Origin: Pleomorphomonas sp. PLEO
Lineage (GTDB): Bacteria > Pseudomonadota > Alphaproteobacteria > Rhizobiales > Pleomorphomonadaceae
Assembly: GCF_041320595.1 (NCBI RefSeq)
Contig: NZ_CP166625.1
Coordinates: 4,586,001 to 4,650,000 of the forward strand
Direction of reading: 5' to 3'
DNA length: 64,000 bases
This document shows positions 36,074-44,575 of the stretch, piece by piece. The notes beneath the pieces are model-generated. The model did no database searches. It saw only the letters and a list, made by a program, of their open reading frames with translations, and was not told where the DNA came from. A program made the translations under genes and the position numbers. Positions within the stretch are counted from its first letter, which is position 1, and every line of letters starts with the position of its first letter.

Positions 36074-36892
36074 ATGACAGATTATCCTTATCTCGACCGC
36101 ATGCCGAAGTTCGAACGCGACGGCATTCCCTCGCTCACCGGCTTCCGGCGCGAAAGCGTCGCCTCCAAGGTGGTGCTCGCCGTCCGCGATCCGCTGGTGG
36201 TCGGAGAGGGTGCCGCCGAAGACCAGATCGTCGCCGAACTTGAGGGTGCGGAGCAAGTGGCGCGCACCGGTCTTTTCACCACCTACACCGGGCGCTATCG
36301 CGGCGTGCCGATTTCGGTCGTGCTCGGCGGTTCCGGATCGCCGGAAGCCGAACTCGCGCTGATGGATCTCTTCAACTACACCGACTGCGATACGGTGATC
36401 CGTATCGGCGGCTGCGGCGCCTGGGGCGAAAAGGTGCGCGTCGGCGACATCGTCATTTCCTCCGGTGCCGTCCGCGACGAGGGGATGACCAAAGCGCATG
36501 TCCGCGTGGAATATCCGGCGGTCTCAGACTGGCGCGTCGTCGCCGCCATGGCTGCCGAGGCTGAAGCGATCGGCCATCCCTTCCACGTCGGCATCACCCG
36601 GTCCGGCGACAGTGAATATTGTGGCTGGGGCAAGCCCGGCCCTGGTGGTTATCTCCAGGACGACCACAAGCAGATCATCGATTACTGGCGGCGCGCCGGC
36701 ATCCTCAACACCGATCGCGAGGCCGCGGCCATCCTGACGCTTTCTAGCCTTTATGGCCGTCGTGGCGGCGCCGTCTCGTCGGTTGGCGACAACGTCGTAA
36801 CCGGCGAGCCGCACCGCTCCGGCTCCGGGCAGCGCAACGCCATTCTGGTCGGGCTCGGCGCACTGGCGCGCCTTGCCGAGGAGGCGCGATGA
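36074..36892 (+). CDS. Nucleoside phosphorylase (PNP/UDP family)
   Basis: A 272-residue enzyme of the purine/uridine phosphorylase family, which splits nucleosides with phosphate into base and pentose 1-phosphate. Family traits are the VLGGSGSPEAELALMDLF phosphate-site region, RIGGCGAWGEKVRVGDIVIS, and ISSGAVRDEGMT, which resemble uridine phosphorylase and MTAN. The GAGAAACC site lies before the ATG at 36074. It lies in the importer operon, 8 bp after the second permease, and overlaps the ATPase gene at ATGA. It links the importer to intracellular nucleoside breakdown. The base preference cannot be told from the sequence. Confidence 0.85.
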   Translation: MTDYPYLDRMPKFERDGIPSLTGFRRESVASKVVLAVRDPLVVGEGAAEDQIVAELEGAEQVARTGLFTTYTGRYRGVPISVVLGGSGSPEAELALMDLFNYTDCDTVIRIGGCGAWGEKVRVGDIVISSGAVRDEGMTKAHVRVEYPAVSDWRVVAAMAAEAEAIGHPFHVGITRSGDSEYCGWGKPGPGGYLQDDHKQIIDYWRRAGILNTDREAAAILTLSSLYGRRGGAVSSVGDNVVTGEPHRSGSGQRNAILVGLGALARLAEEAR

Positions 36893-37974
36893 AGGACTAT
36901 CTCCACATCGAGGAGATCACCAAGCGCTTCGGCGAGACCGATGTCCTGAAGGGAATTTCGCTCACCATACCCAAAGGCGATTTCGTGGCGCTGCTCGGCC
37001 CCTCGGGTTGCGGCAAGTCGACACTGCTCAAGATCATCTCCGGCCTCGAGACCGAAACGGCGGGTCGCATCCGCCTTTCCGGTGAGTGGCTGGCCGGGGT
37101 GCCTGCCTTCCGGCGTGACATCGGCGTGGTCTTTCAAAGCTACGCCCTTTTCCCACACCTGAGCGTCGCCGAAAACGTCCGCTTCGGTCTCGACATGCGG
37201 CAGATGGGCCGCGCCGAAGCCAACGAACGAGTGCGCGAGGCGCTCGATCTCGTCAAACTCGACGGCCTCAGCGAGCGTATGCCCCGCCAGTTGTCCGGCG
37301 GCCAGCAGCAACGCGTTGCGATTGCGCGCGCACTGGCCATACGCCCCAGACTTCTGTTGCTCGACGAGCCACTCAGCAACCTCGACGCCATCCTGCGCAA
37401 GAGCGTGCGCGTCGACCTGCGTGAGCTGCACGACCGCGTCGGCGCGACCACCGTCATGGTGACGCACGACCAAGAGGAAGCGATGAGCATGGCCGACAAG
37501 GTGGCGGTGATGCATGATGGCGCCATTGAGCAATGGGGCAGCCCCGAAGATATTTATGAGCGTCCCGCCACCGCCTTTATCGGCACCTTTGTCGGCAATC
37601 CGCCCGCCAGCCTCGTGAAGGCTCGCCGACATCTTTCCGGAGGCTGGAGTATTGGTGGCACAACCTGGACACCCGATCCCGCGCTGACTGACAAGCTGGA
37701 CAAGGTGCGGAATCTTGAAATCACGCTCGGACTTCGAGCCGAGCGGATCGACATCGTCGACCGCGATACGCCGGGTGCTTTTGTCGCGGAGCTCACATCG
37801 TCGGAATATCTTGGCGGCGAGCGCTTGCTGCATTTCCTCGTAGACGATCATCGCGTTTCGGTCGCCCATGCCGGCGCTGCCCTGGAAGCCGGGCAGTTCG
37901 TCGGTCTCCGCCCGAGAACCGCCGACGTGATGCTGTTCGACATCAATACCGGCCTCAGGATCGATGCCCGATGA
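36889..37974 (+). CDS. ABC transporter ATP-binding protein (PotA-like)
   Basis: A 361-residue ATPase with Walker A GPSGCGKST (37-45), Q-loop VFQSYALFPHL, signature LSGGQQQRV, Walker B LLLLDEPLSNLD and switch His in VTHDQEEA, then a TOBE-type C-terminal domain (about 235-361) with RAERIDIV. It starts on an ATGA overlap with the phosphorylase gene and ends on an ATGA overlap with the PfkB kinase gene. This unusual order, with an enzyme between permease and ATPase genes, ties the phosphorylase to the transport system. Confidence 0.92.
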   Translation: MKDYLHIEEITKRFGETDVLKGISLTIPKGDFVALLGPSGCGKSTLLKIISGLETETAGRIRLSGEWLAGVPAFRRDIGVVFQSYALFPHLSVAENVRFGLDMRQMGRAEANERVREALDLVKLDGLSERMPRQLSGGQQQRVAIARALAIRPRLLLLDEPLSNLDAILRKSVRVDLRELHDRVGATTVMVTHDQEEAMSMADKVAVMHDGAIEQWGSPEDIYERPATAFIGTFVGNPPASLVKARRHLSGGWSIGGTTWTPDPALTDKLDKVRNLEITLGLRAERIDIVDRDTPGAFVAELTSSEYLGGERLLHFLVDDHRVSVAHAGAALEAGQFVGLRPRTADVMLFDINTGLRIDAR

Positions 37975-38921
37975 GACGCCCAGAGTTCCATTGTGTCGGA
38001 CCGGTCGTACTCGACCGGATCATCAGGGTCGATCGCATTCCCGGCCCGGACGACAAGGCCTTCGTCAGTTCCAAGCAGGACTCGGCTGGCGGGCCTGCCC
38101 GCAACGTGGCCTTCGCGCTAGCCGGTTGGGGAGAGCGGGTAACAGCTGCGTCCGTCGTCGGCGATGATGGCGTGGGCCAACGGCTGCTCGAACGGCTCAG
38201 CGAAGCCGGGGTTGGCACTGACGCCATCGAGCGGGTGCCCGACCTCGAAACGGCGAGCTGTACGATCATCCTCGATAAATCCGGCGAGCGCGCCATCCTC
38301 ATCGAACCCATCGACGAAGTGGTGCTCGCACGCATCGGATCTGGCTTGCGGCCGGCAGCGGGCGACGCCGTCTTGATGAACCTTTTCCATGATCATGCCG
38401 CCTTTGACCTCCTCGCAGGGGCTCGTAGCGCCGGCGCTCTGGCCTTCATCGACCTGGAATGGCCCGAGATCGGGCGCTGGGGCTGGGCAGCAGCCAAGCG
38501 GGCCGCCGCCGTGGCAGACGTTGTTGTCACCAATCGGCAGGTTCTCAAGGCGTTTGCCGAAGAGCGTGGCATGGTCGTGGATGACGCGGCCGCGGCGGTG
38601 CTGGCGCAAGAGTTGAGGCCCGCAGGCGACCGGGTTTGCGTCACCCTTGGCGCCGATGGTGTGCTCGCCCGCGATGGCAATCGTCTCCTGCGCGTTTCTG
38701 CCATGCCGGTGACGCCCCAAAATACAACCGGCGCCGGCGATCGATTTCTGGCCGGGCTCGCCCGGGCGCTAACCGCCGGCATCCCGTTCGACCGATCCCT
38801 TGCGCATGGCGTCGCCGCGGCCGGACTTTATCTCTCCGGTTCCGGGGAGAACTGGGCCGACGTGGAGCGAGCCTCTGCCACCGTGAACGTCCGCAATCTT
38901 CTGGCTGGAGTCCTGTCTTGA
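37971..38921 (+). CDS. PfkB-family carbohydrate/nucleoside kinase
   Basis: A 316-residue ribokinase-fold kinase. It has the N-terminal substrate motif DSAGGPARNVAFALAGWG and the C-terminal ATP/catalytic motif NTTGAGDRFLAGL, in which the Asp is the general base. It resembles E. coli YegV and ribokinase- or adenosine kinase-like enzymes and could phosphorylate ribose or a nucleoside. It starts on an ATGA overlap with the ATPase and its stop overlaps a TTG start of the next gene. In E. coli, yegV lies next to the ADP-ribosylglycohydrolase gene yegU, as here. Confidence 0.88.
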   Translation: MRRPEFHCVGPVVLDRIIRVDRIPGPDDKAFVSSKQDSAGGPARNVAFALAGWGERVTAASVVGDDGVGQRLLERLSEAGVGTDAIERVPDLETASCTIILDKSGERAILIEPIDEVVLARIGSGLRPAAGDAVLMNLFHDHAAFDLLAGARSAGALAFIDLEWPEIGRWGWAAAKRAAAVADVVVTNRQVLKAFAEERGMVVDDAAAAVLAQELRPAGDRVCVTLGADGVLARDGNRLLRVSAMPVTPQNTTGAGDRFLAGLARALTAGIPFDRSLAHGVAAAGLYLSGSGENWADVERASATVNVRNLLAGVLS

Positions 38922-39956
38922 AAGCTTCCCCTGAAGCCGTCCGTCGGGTGTTCGCCGCCGCCTGTCTCGGCGACGCCCTGGGTGCCGCCACGGAGGCCAT
39001 GCACCCCGATGAGATCATTTCCGTCTTCGGCGGTCGAGTCGATCGTCTCATGCCACCGCCTCCGAAGGCACCGTTCGCGGCAGGGTTGACACCAGGCCGC
39101 CTCACCGACGACGCCACGCAAATGCTGGCGATGGCGAGGCGCATCATCGCCACGGGGGGACAGCCGACCGTCGATGACGCCGTCGCCGGCATGCTCGACT
39201 GGGCAGGCGACGGAGACGTCTTCACCCGGTTCGCCGGACCGACCACGCGCATCGCCGTCGAGCAGTTGAAAGCCGGAATGGATCCAGCCCGGGTCGCCAG
39301 CCCACCGGTCTATTCCTGCATGTTCGGCACCTCCAACGGAGGCGCGATGCGCGCGCCGGCCGCTGGCTGCGCGAAGTCCGGCCGTCCCGAGGAGGCCGCG
39401 AAACTGGCGGCTATTCTGTCAGCACCAACCCACAATACTCAGATTGCTTTCGGAGGCGCTGGCGCCGTCGCCGGAGCCATCGCGGCCGGGCTGGGTGGAG
39501 CTAAATTTGGCGACCTTGAACAAGCCGCCATAGCGGGCGCTGTCGCCGGAGAGAGAGGCTGTCGCCTGGGGTCGGGTTGTCGGGGGCGCCGGCGTGATTC
39601 GGCGCATTGCCATGGCAGTCGAGATCGGCAGCCATCATGCGGGTGACGTTCATGCCGCCGCTGCCGAGCTGAGGGATGTGGTCGGCAATGGCGTCGCCAT
39701 GGCCGAAGCGGTGCCGCATGCTTTCGGGCTTGTTATCGCCGCCCAAGGCAGCGCCTGGCAGGCCATCCTCGGCGCCGTCAACGGCGGCAATGACAGCGAC
39801 ACGATCGCCATGATCGCTGGTGCCATCGCTGCCGCCTATGAGCCGGTCGACAGCTGGCCGCCCGGCATCCTCGATGAAATCGAGCGTCAGAATGGCCTGG
39901 ACCTCACCGCCTTCGCCGCCGAATTCGTTGCCGCCATCGCATCGGAGCCCGTTTGA
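38918..39956 (+). pseudogene. ADP-ribosylglycohydrolase (DraG/YegU-like), frameshifted
   Basis: Two frames together encode a full ADP-ribosylglycohydrolase of about 346 residues. The first (38918 to about 39560) starts at a TTG with GGAG 8 nt upstream and holds CLGDALGAATEAM, LTDDATQML with two metal-ligand Asp, and GTSNGGAMRAPAAG. The second continues with AVAWGRVVGGAG and ends in GGNDSDTIAMIAGAIAAAYEP, the C-terminal metal motif. The break lies at GAGAGAGAG (39549-39557); adding one GA pair restores the frame. The cause may be slippage in the dinucleotide run, phase variation or a sequencing error. E. coli YegU is the nearest known relative by context, again beside a PfkB kinase. Confidence 0.82.
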
Positions 39957-39958
39957 AC

Positions 39959-40765
39959 ATGCGCCGTTATTGGACAGATCTCACCACCCAGGACGCGGCG
40001 GCGCTGCCTGCCGATACCGTTGCCATCCTGCCGGTCGCCGCCGTCGAACAGCACGGGCCACATCTGCCGGTCGGAACCGATGCTTTCATCAACCGAGGCA
40101 TGATCAGCCGCTTTCTCGAACTTCTTCCCGACAACGTGCCGGCGGTCGTGCTGCCTGAACAGACGGTGGGCGCCTCGGCCGAACATCTCGATTTCGCCGG
40201 CAGCCTTGCGCTTTCTCCGGCGCGGCTGATCGATAACTGGACGGATCTCATCGCCTGCGCCGCCCGCGCCGGTGTTCGCCGCTTCCTGATCTTCAACAGC
40301 CACGGCGGCCAGAGCGGCTTTCTGGCCCACGCCGCGCTCGACCTGCGTGTTCGGCTTGGCCTGTTCGTCGCTTATGCCGCGTGGTTCGACGCCGGCTATC
40401 CCGAGGGCATGTTTGCGCCCGGCGAAATCGCCTACGGCATGCATGGCGGCGCCATAGAGACCAGTCTGATGCTGCATCTGCGGCCCGACCTGGTCCGTCA
40501 GGACAAGATCGCCGACTTCCAGCCGATTACCAACGAACTAGAGGCAACGGCCCGCCAATTCTCGGCCAATCCGGGTAATGGTCGAATGGGCGGATTTGGA
40601 TGGAAGGCTCAAGACCTCCAGCGCTCCGGCGTCACCGGCAACGCGACCGCCGCCACGGCGGAAAATGGGCGCGTTCTGCTCGACCATGTCGCGACACGAC
40701 TCGTGGAACTGGTCAGTGATCTCGGCAAGGCCGACGATTTCGTGACGCGCTATACCACCAGCTAG
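39959..40765 (+). CDS. Creatininase-family amidohydrolase
   Basis: A 268-residue metal-dependent hydrolase of the creatininase group, which includes creatininase and the formamide hydrolase ArfB of riboflavin/F420 synthesis. Metal-ligand motifs are AAVEQHGPHLPVGTD (Glu, His, Asp), IFNSHGGQSG and MHGGAIETSLM (Glu). An in-frame TTG at 39953, which overlaps the previous stop and has GGAG 5 nt upstream, is an alternative start two codons earlier. It closes the long operon. It may open or deformylate a ring of the base freed by the phosphorylase, but this is inferred. Confidence 0.85.
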   Translation: MRRYWTDLTTQDAAALPADTVAILPVAAVEQHGPHLPVGTDAFINRGMISRFLELLPDNVPAVVLPEQTVGASAEHLDFAGSLALSPARLIDNWTDLIACAARAGVRRFLIFNSHGGQSGFLAHAALDLRVRLGLFVAYAAWFDAGYPEGMFAPGEIAYGMHGGAIETSLMLHLRPDLVRQDKIADFQPITNELEATARQFSANPGNGRMGGFGWKAQDLQRSGVTGNATAATAENGRVLLDHVATRLVELVSDLGKADDFVTRYTTS

Positions 40766-41204
40766 TCGAGCCCAGGAAGCCGTCCGCTCGGAGCGATCGG
40801 CCTCCAGCAAGAGCCCGGATCGTCTTGTCCGTGAAGTCGACCGCCTGCCGGTCGATTTCTCGCATATGGACAGCGATCCCGATTTCTGAAGCAAAAACGC
40901 TACCGCGGGTAATCGGTCCGGCATTGGCGAAGAATGGCCACACCAAACGTGGCCTGATGGATCAAGCCGTCGACCGAGGCACCACCACGCTTGAGCGACG
41001 ATGCGGTCGCTTCACCCCTCCTGCCAAAATCAACAAAAGATTGCCGCGTCGGCCACGTCCGGCAGAACCGGCTCCGCGGACTATTTTGCGGCGCCCCATC
41101 AGAGTGCGACCGTCTATCGGGATGCTCTCGGGGCGCCTTTCCTCCGTTCTGCCCGTTTCAAATCCAACCGATGCCTATTTGCCCGCCACGACCGGATTCA
41201 AATC
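40766..41204. other. Intergenic region before the DeoR gene
   Basis: About 440 bp without a convincing gene. Short frames on both strands have no recognised family. No clear terminator for the preceding operon was seen. The last 80 bp before the DeoR gene hold operators and a promoter, listed separately. Confidence 0.5.
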
Positions 41205-41219
41205 GATCATTATATGATC
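41205..41219. promoter_or_regulatory. Operator-like palindrome 1 before the DeoR gene
   Basis: GATCAT and ATGATC are perfect 6-bp arms around TAT. It lies just upstream of the -35 box at 41230 and is related in sequence to the second site at 41250-41271. Confidence 0.6.
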
Positions 41220-41229
41220 AAATTTCTGA

Positions 41230-41258
41230 TTGACATTGATCGTTATGTGGATCGTAAT
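41230..41258 (+). promoter_or_regulatory. Promoter of the amino-sugar operon
   Basis: TTGACA at 41230-41235, a 17-bp spacer, then CGTAAT at 41253-41258. The -35 box is perfect and the -10 box matches TATAAT at four bases. The -10 box lies inside operator 2, so binding there would block transcription. Confidence 0.55.
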
Positions 41259-41271
41259 CCAGCTTACGATC
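41250..41271. promoter_or_regulatory. Operator-like palindrome 2 before the DeoR gene
   Basis: GATCGTAA and TTACGATC are perfect 8-bp arms around TCCAGC. A related GATCGTTATGTGGATC lies at 41238-41253. The clustered GATC half-sites suggest cooperative binding of the DeoR-type regulator encoded 16 bp downstream. Confidence 0.65.
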
Positions 41272-41286
41272 ACAAAGGATCAGACC

Positions 41287-42093
41287 ATGAAGGACGACCG
41301 TCTGTCGGCCATCCGCCATTACCTGTTCGAAAAGACGTCCGCCTCGATCCATGAGATCGCCGAGGCGGTCAGTGCTTCGCTCCCGACCGTCAGGCGCGAC
41401 CTGCTGACTCTCGAGACGGAGGGGGCCATCCACCGAACCCATGGTGGCGCCCGCATCGCCGATTCGGCCGGTATCGAGGCCGCCTTCGAGGTGCGAGAGC
41501 AAACCTGCATCGCCGCCAAGCGGGCCATCGGCCTTGCCGCCTATGACGACCTCAGTCCGGACATGTCGGTGTTCCTCGACGCCGGCACCACGGTGTTGCA
41601 GGTCGCCCGCCGCATCCGCATGAATCCTCTGCCGCTGTCGGTGTTCACCAACTGTTTGGCGGTAGCGCAGGTGCTGACCGACATCCGCGACGTTCAGGTG
41701 ACGCTGCTCGGCGGTCGCCTTCGCTCGCGCAACGCCTCGGTGCTCGGGGCTCTGGCCGAGAGCATGTTGGAGCGACTGTGGTTCGACCAGCTGTTCCTTG
41801 GCGCCAGCACGGTGGGCGACGATGGCTGTACCTACACGATGGATGAAGACGAGGCGCGCCTCAACGAGAAGATGATCACCAGGGCGGCGCGCACCACCGT
41901 CCTCGCCGACGCCAGCAAGTTCGGGCCACGCGCCACCTACCAGGTGACACGGCTCGACGAGCGGCTCGATCTGATTACCGACGATAGCCTCACCGCCCCC
42001 TGGCTGGACAAGCTAGCCCAGGCCGGTTGCCAAACGCGGGTGGTCAGCCTTGAGATCGATGACACCGCCGAACAGGGCGAGGACGCAGCATGA
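41287..42093 (+). CDS. DeoR-family transcriptional regulator (AgaR-like)
   Basis: A 268-residue repressor. The DeoR helix-turn-helix is at the N-terminus (SIHEIAEAVSASLPTVRRDLLTLETEGAIHRTHGGAR), and the C-terminal sugar-phosphate-sensing domain has FLDAGTTVLQVARRI, LLGGRLRSRNASVLG and a FLGASTVGDDG motif. The start at 41287 has AAAGGA about 8 nt upstream; an ATG-less extension to 41230 overlaps the promoter. It heads the amino-sugar operon and probably represses it from the palindromes just upstream. Its stop overlaps the kinase start at ATGA. Confidence 0.88.
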   Translation: MKDDRLSAIRHYLFEKTSASIHEIAEAVSASLPTVRRDLLTLETEGAIHRTHGGARIADSAGIEAAFEVREQTCIAAKRAIGLAAYDDLSPDMSVFLDAGTTVLQVARRIRMNPLPLSVFTNCLAVAQVLTDIRDVQVTLLGGRLRSRNASVLGALAESMLERLWFDQLFLGASTVGDDGCTYTMDEDEARLNEKMITRAARTTVLADASKFGPRATYQVTRLDERLDLITDDSLTAPWLDKLAQAGCQTRVVSLEIDDTAEQGEDAA

Positions 42094-43031
42094 GCGGCCT
42101 TGTCCTTGGCGTCGATAGCGGTGGGACCAAAACCATCGCAGCCCTGGTGGCGCCGGATGCCAGCATCGTCTCCTTGCAGCATCTACCGAGCCTCGACCCC
42201 ACCGCCGATAGCGCCTGGCTCGCCGAGATCGCCGCTCTTGCCGCCAGCGTTGGCGATGCCGATCTCCAGGCATCGGCGTTCGGTCTGCCGTTTCATGGCG
42301 AGGTGGAGGAGTATAGCGAGGCGCAGATCGCCACCGTCCGCCTTCACTTTCCGCACAACGCCATTGTCGAGAACGACGTCCGCATTGCCTTCGACGGTGC
42401 CTTTGCCTGCGGTGCCGGCGCTCTCATTCTGGCCGGTACCGGTTCCATGGCCTGGGCGAGTCTCGGCGAGGCCGACAGTCCGCATATCCGGGTCGGCGGA
42501 TGGGGCGATATCTTCGGCGACGAGGGCAGTGCCTATTGGCTTGGCCGCGAAGTGCTGACCCTGTTGTCGCGCCATATCGATGGTCGCGAACCGTCGCCGG
42601 CTTTCGCCGAGCAGATGTTTGCCGCCATGGGCATCCAGCCGGACCAGCTCATGGCCTGGTGCTACGGGCTCGAGAGCCGCCGCTCGGGCATCGCCGGCCT
42701 TGCCCGCCACGTGACGAGTCTCGCCATCGGCGGCGATAGCATCGCCAGCCGTCTGCTCGAACGCGCAGCCACTGAGCTTTCCGAACAACTGATCATCGCT
42801 TGGCGCCGTTGCGGAGGCACGACGCCTATTCGCTGGAGCTACGCAGGCGGCGTGTTCAACGCCGCCGCCGTGCCAGATCATATGGCGACGCGCCTCGATG
42901 CGCCGCCATCGACGCCGCGCCTGCCGCCTGTCGGCGGCGCCGCGCTCAGGGCAGCCCGGCTCGCCGGTTGGGCTGTCGATGATGCCTGGGTCGACCGCTT
43001 GGATGCCACGCTCCGGACGGCTCTCGCCTAG
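42090..43031 (+). CDS. BadF/BadG/BcrA-type sugar kinase (N-acetylhexosamine kinase-like)
   Basis: A 313-residue ATPase-fold kinase of the group containing N-acetylglucosamine kinase. Family motifs are GVDSGGTKT (phosphate 1), a NDVRIAFDGA motif with the expected catalytic Asp, ILAGTGSMAW (phosphate 2), GGWGDIFGDEGSAYWLGR, and a late adenosine-site motif (WSYAGGVFN). It starts at an ATGA overlap with the regulator gene. The neighbouring AgaS-like and GatZ-like genes make galactosamine or N-acetylgalactosamine the most likely substrate; glucosamine is the alternative. Confidence 0.85.
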   Translation: MSGLVLGVDSGGTKTIAALVAPDASIVSLQHLPSLDPTADSAWLAEIAALAASVGDADLQASAFGLPFHGEVEEYSEAQIATVRLHFPHNAIVENDVRIAFDGAFACGAGALILAGTGSMAWASLGEADSPHIRVGGWGDIFGDEGSAYWLGREVLTLLSRHIDGREPSPAFAEQMFAAMGIQPDQLMAWCYGLESRRSGIAGLARHVTSLAIGGDSIASRLLERAATELSEQLIIAWRRCGGTTPIRWSYAGGVFNAAAVPDHMATRLDAPPSTPRLPPVGGAALRAARLAGWAVDDAWVDRLDATLRTALA

Positions 43032-43176
43032 GGCCTTCCGTCGATCGGGCGGAACCGGCCCGATCGAAAGGCGGACGTTCAAGCAAATAATCCGGCGCGT
43101 TTGCCCATCGGCCGAAAGTTTCGATCGAGCCAGCCAACGCTCTGGAAAGGCACTCTGACCAAGAAGGGGAACGATA

Positions 43177-44427
43177 ATGAAAAGACGTGATTTTCTTGCT
43201 TCAGCACTGACCTTGCCGCTACTCGCCTCCATCGTCGGCAATGCGCTTGCCGCCGACACACTCACGGTGTTGCTGCCGCCCTGGGGCACCTTGCCCAAGG
43301 AGATGACCGACCGCTTCGCCAAGGACGCCGGCGTGACGCTCGACGCGCAGACGCTCGGTTGGGACGATATCCGCACCAAGATCATCACCTCCATGGTGGC
43401 TGGCACGGCCCCCGCCGACGCCACCGAGGTGGACTGGTCTTGGGTCGGTCAGTTCGGTTCCGCCGGCTGGTATCAACCGCTCGACGACAAGATCGACAAG
43501 GCGGTGATCGACGATATTGCGATTGCCTCGATTTTCCGCTTTGACGGCAAGCTCCTGGCCGTTCCCTACAGCAACGACTTCCGTATTCTGATCTACAACA
43601 AGGCCCACCTCGACAAGGCTGGTATCAAGGCGGCACCGAAGACACCCGACGAGCTGCTGGCGGCGGCCAAGGCGGTGAAGGCTGCCGGCATTGCCGAGTT
43701 CCCGATCGGCCTGCCGCTTTCGGCAACCGAGGGGACCTCGACGGCTTGGTATCTTCTCACCAAGGTGTTCGGCGGCGACCTGTTCGACAAGGACTTCAAG
43801 CCGCTGTTCACGGCCAAGGACTCCGGCGGCTACAAGGCGCTGGCCTTCGAGATCGGCGCTCTGAAGGACGGGCTGATCGACCCGGCGGCGACCGGCCTCA
43901 AGGACGTCGAAGTGCAGGAAGTGTTCAAGGCCGGCAAGCTCACCTTTGATGTGGCGGGATGGGCGGGCAACCTCGCCGTCTACGCCGATCCGACCAAGTC
44001 GCAGGTGGCCAACGACGTCGCGGCGGCGCTGATGCCGTCGGCAACGGGCAAGTCGCGCACCTTCGGCCTGCCCGAGGCGGTCGGCATCCCGACTGGCGCC
44101 ACCAACGCCAAGGCAGCGGAAGCCTTCATCGCCTGGCTGACCAGCCCAGAAAATGAGATCGCAGCCTACGAGACGCTCGGCAACCTGCCGCCGCGCCTCT
44201 CCGTCCTGAAGCAGCTCAACGAGCAAGGCAAGCTGAAGCAAGGCGATGTGCTGCTCGCTCAGGCAGCGGTCGTCGAGCCGCTGATCGCCCAGGGCACGCC
44301 CGGCTGGTATCCGCAGTTCTCGACCGCGGTGGCGAGCGCCATCAACCAGGCGGCCAAGGGGCAGCTTACTGTCGATGACGCGATCGCGGCCATCGCCAAG
44401 GCGGCCGAAGACGCCCAGACAAACTAA
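43177..44427 (+). CDS. Sugar ABC transporter substrate-binding protein, family 1
   Basis: A 416-residue periplasmic sugar-binding protein. The signal peptide (MKRRDFLASALTLPLLASIV) ends near NALAADTL and carries a KRRDFL twin-arginine-like start. Mature features are LTVLLPPWGTLPKEMTDRFAKDAGV, AVPYSNDFRILIYNKAHLDKAG and a long C-terminal lobe. An AAGGGG site lies before the ATG. It belongs to an importer with two MalFG-type permeases and an MsmK-type ATPase, and probably binds an amino sugar. A hairpin follows at 44441-44470. Confidence 0.88.
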   Translation: MKRRDFLASALTLPLLASIVGNALAADTLTVLLPPWGTLPKEMTDRFAKDAGVTLDAQTLGWDDIRTKIITSMVAGTAPADATEVDWSWVGQFGSAGWYQPLDDKIDKAVIDDIAIASIFRFDGKLLAVPYSNDFRILIYNKAHLDKAGIKAAPKTPDELLAAAKAVKAAGIAEFPIGLPLSATEGTSTAWYLLTKVFGGDLFDKDFKPLFTAKDSGGYKALAFEIGALKDGLIDPAATGLKDVEVQEVFKAGKLTFDVAGWAGNLAVYADPTKSQVANDVAAALMPSATGKSRTFGLPEAVGIPTGATNAKAAEAFIAWLTSPENEIAAYETLGNLPPRLSVLKQLNEQGKLKQGDVLLAQAAVVEPLIAQGTPGWYPQFSTAVASAINQAAKGQLTVDDAIAAIAKAAEDAQTN

Positions 44428-44440
44428 CCGCCAGTCCCGA

Positions 44441-44470
44441 CCGCTGTCCGGGAGCCAACCCGGACGGCGG
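44441..44470 (+). other. Intercistronic hairpin after the binding-protein gene
   Basis: CCGCTGTCCGGG and CCCGGACGGCGG pair over 12 bp with one G-T, around AGCCAA. There is no T-run, so it more likely protects or pauses the mRNA than fully terminates. Confidence 0.65.
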
Positions 44471-44575
44471 AGCCGGCCTCGTCGCCTTATCGCTTCCTTT
44501 CCTGCCACGGCACCACCTGATGCCCGGGACATTGTCTCGCGCGCTTGACGGCCGCCTAGGGAACGCAGAGTTCTG

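Noticed and set aside
40713-40946. Minus-strand frame of 77 codons in the gap before the DeoR gene
   Set aside because: No ribosome binding site, no recognised family, and it overlaps the end of the creatininase-like gene.
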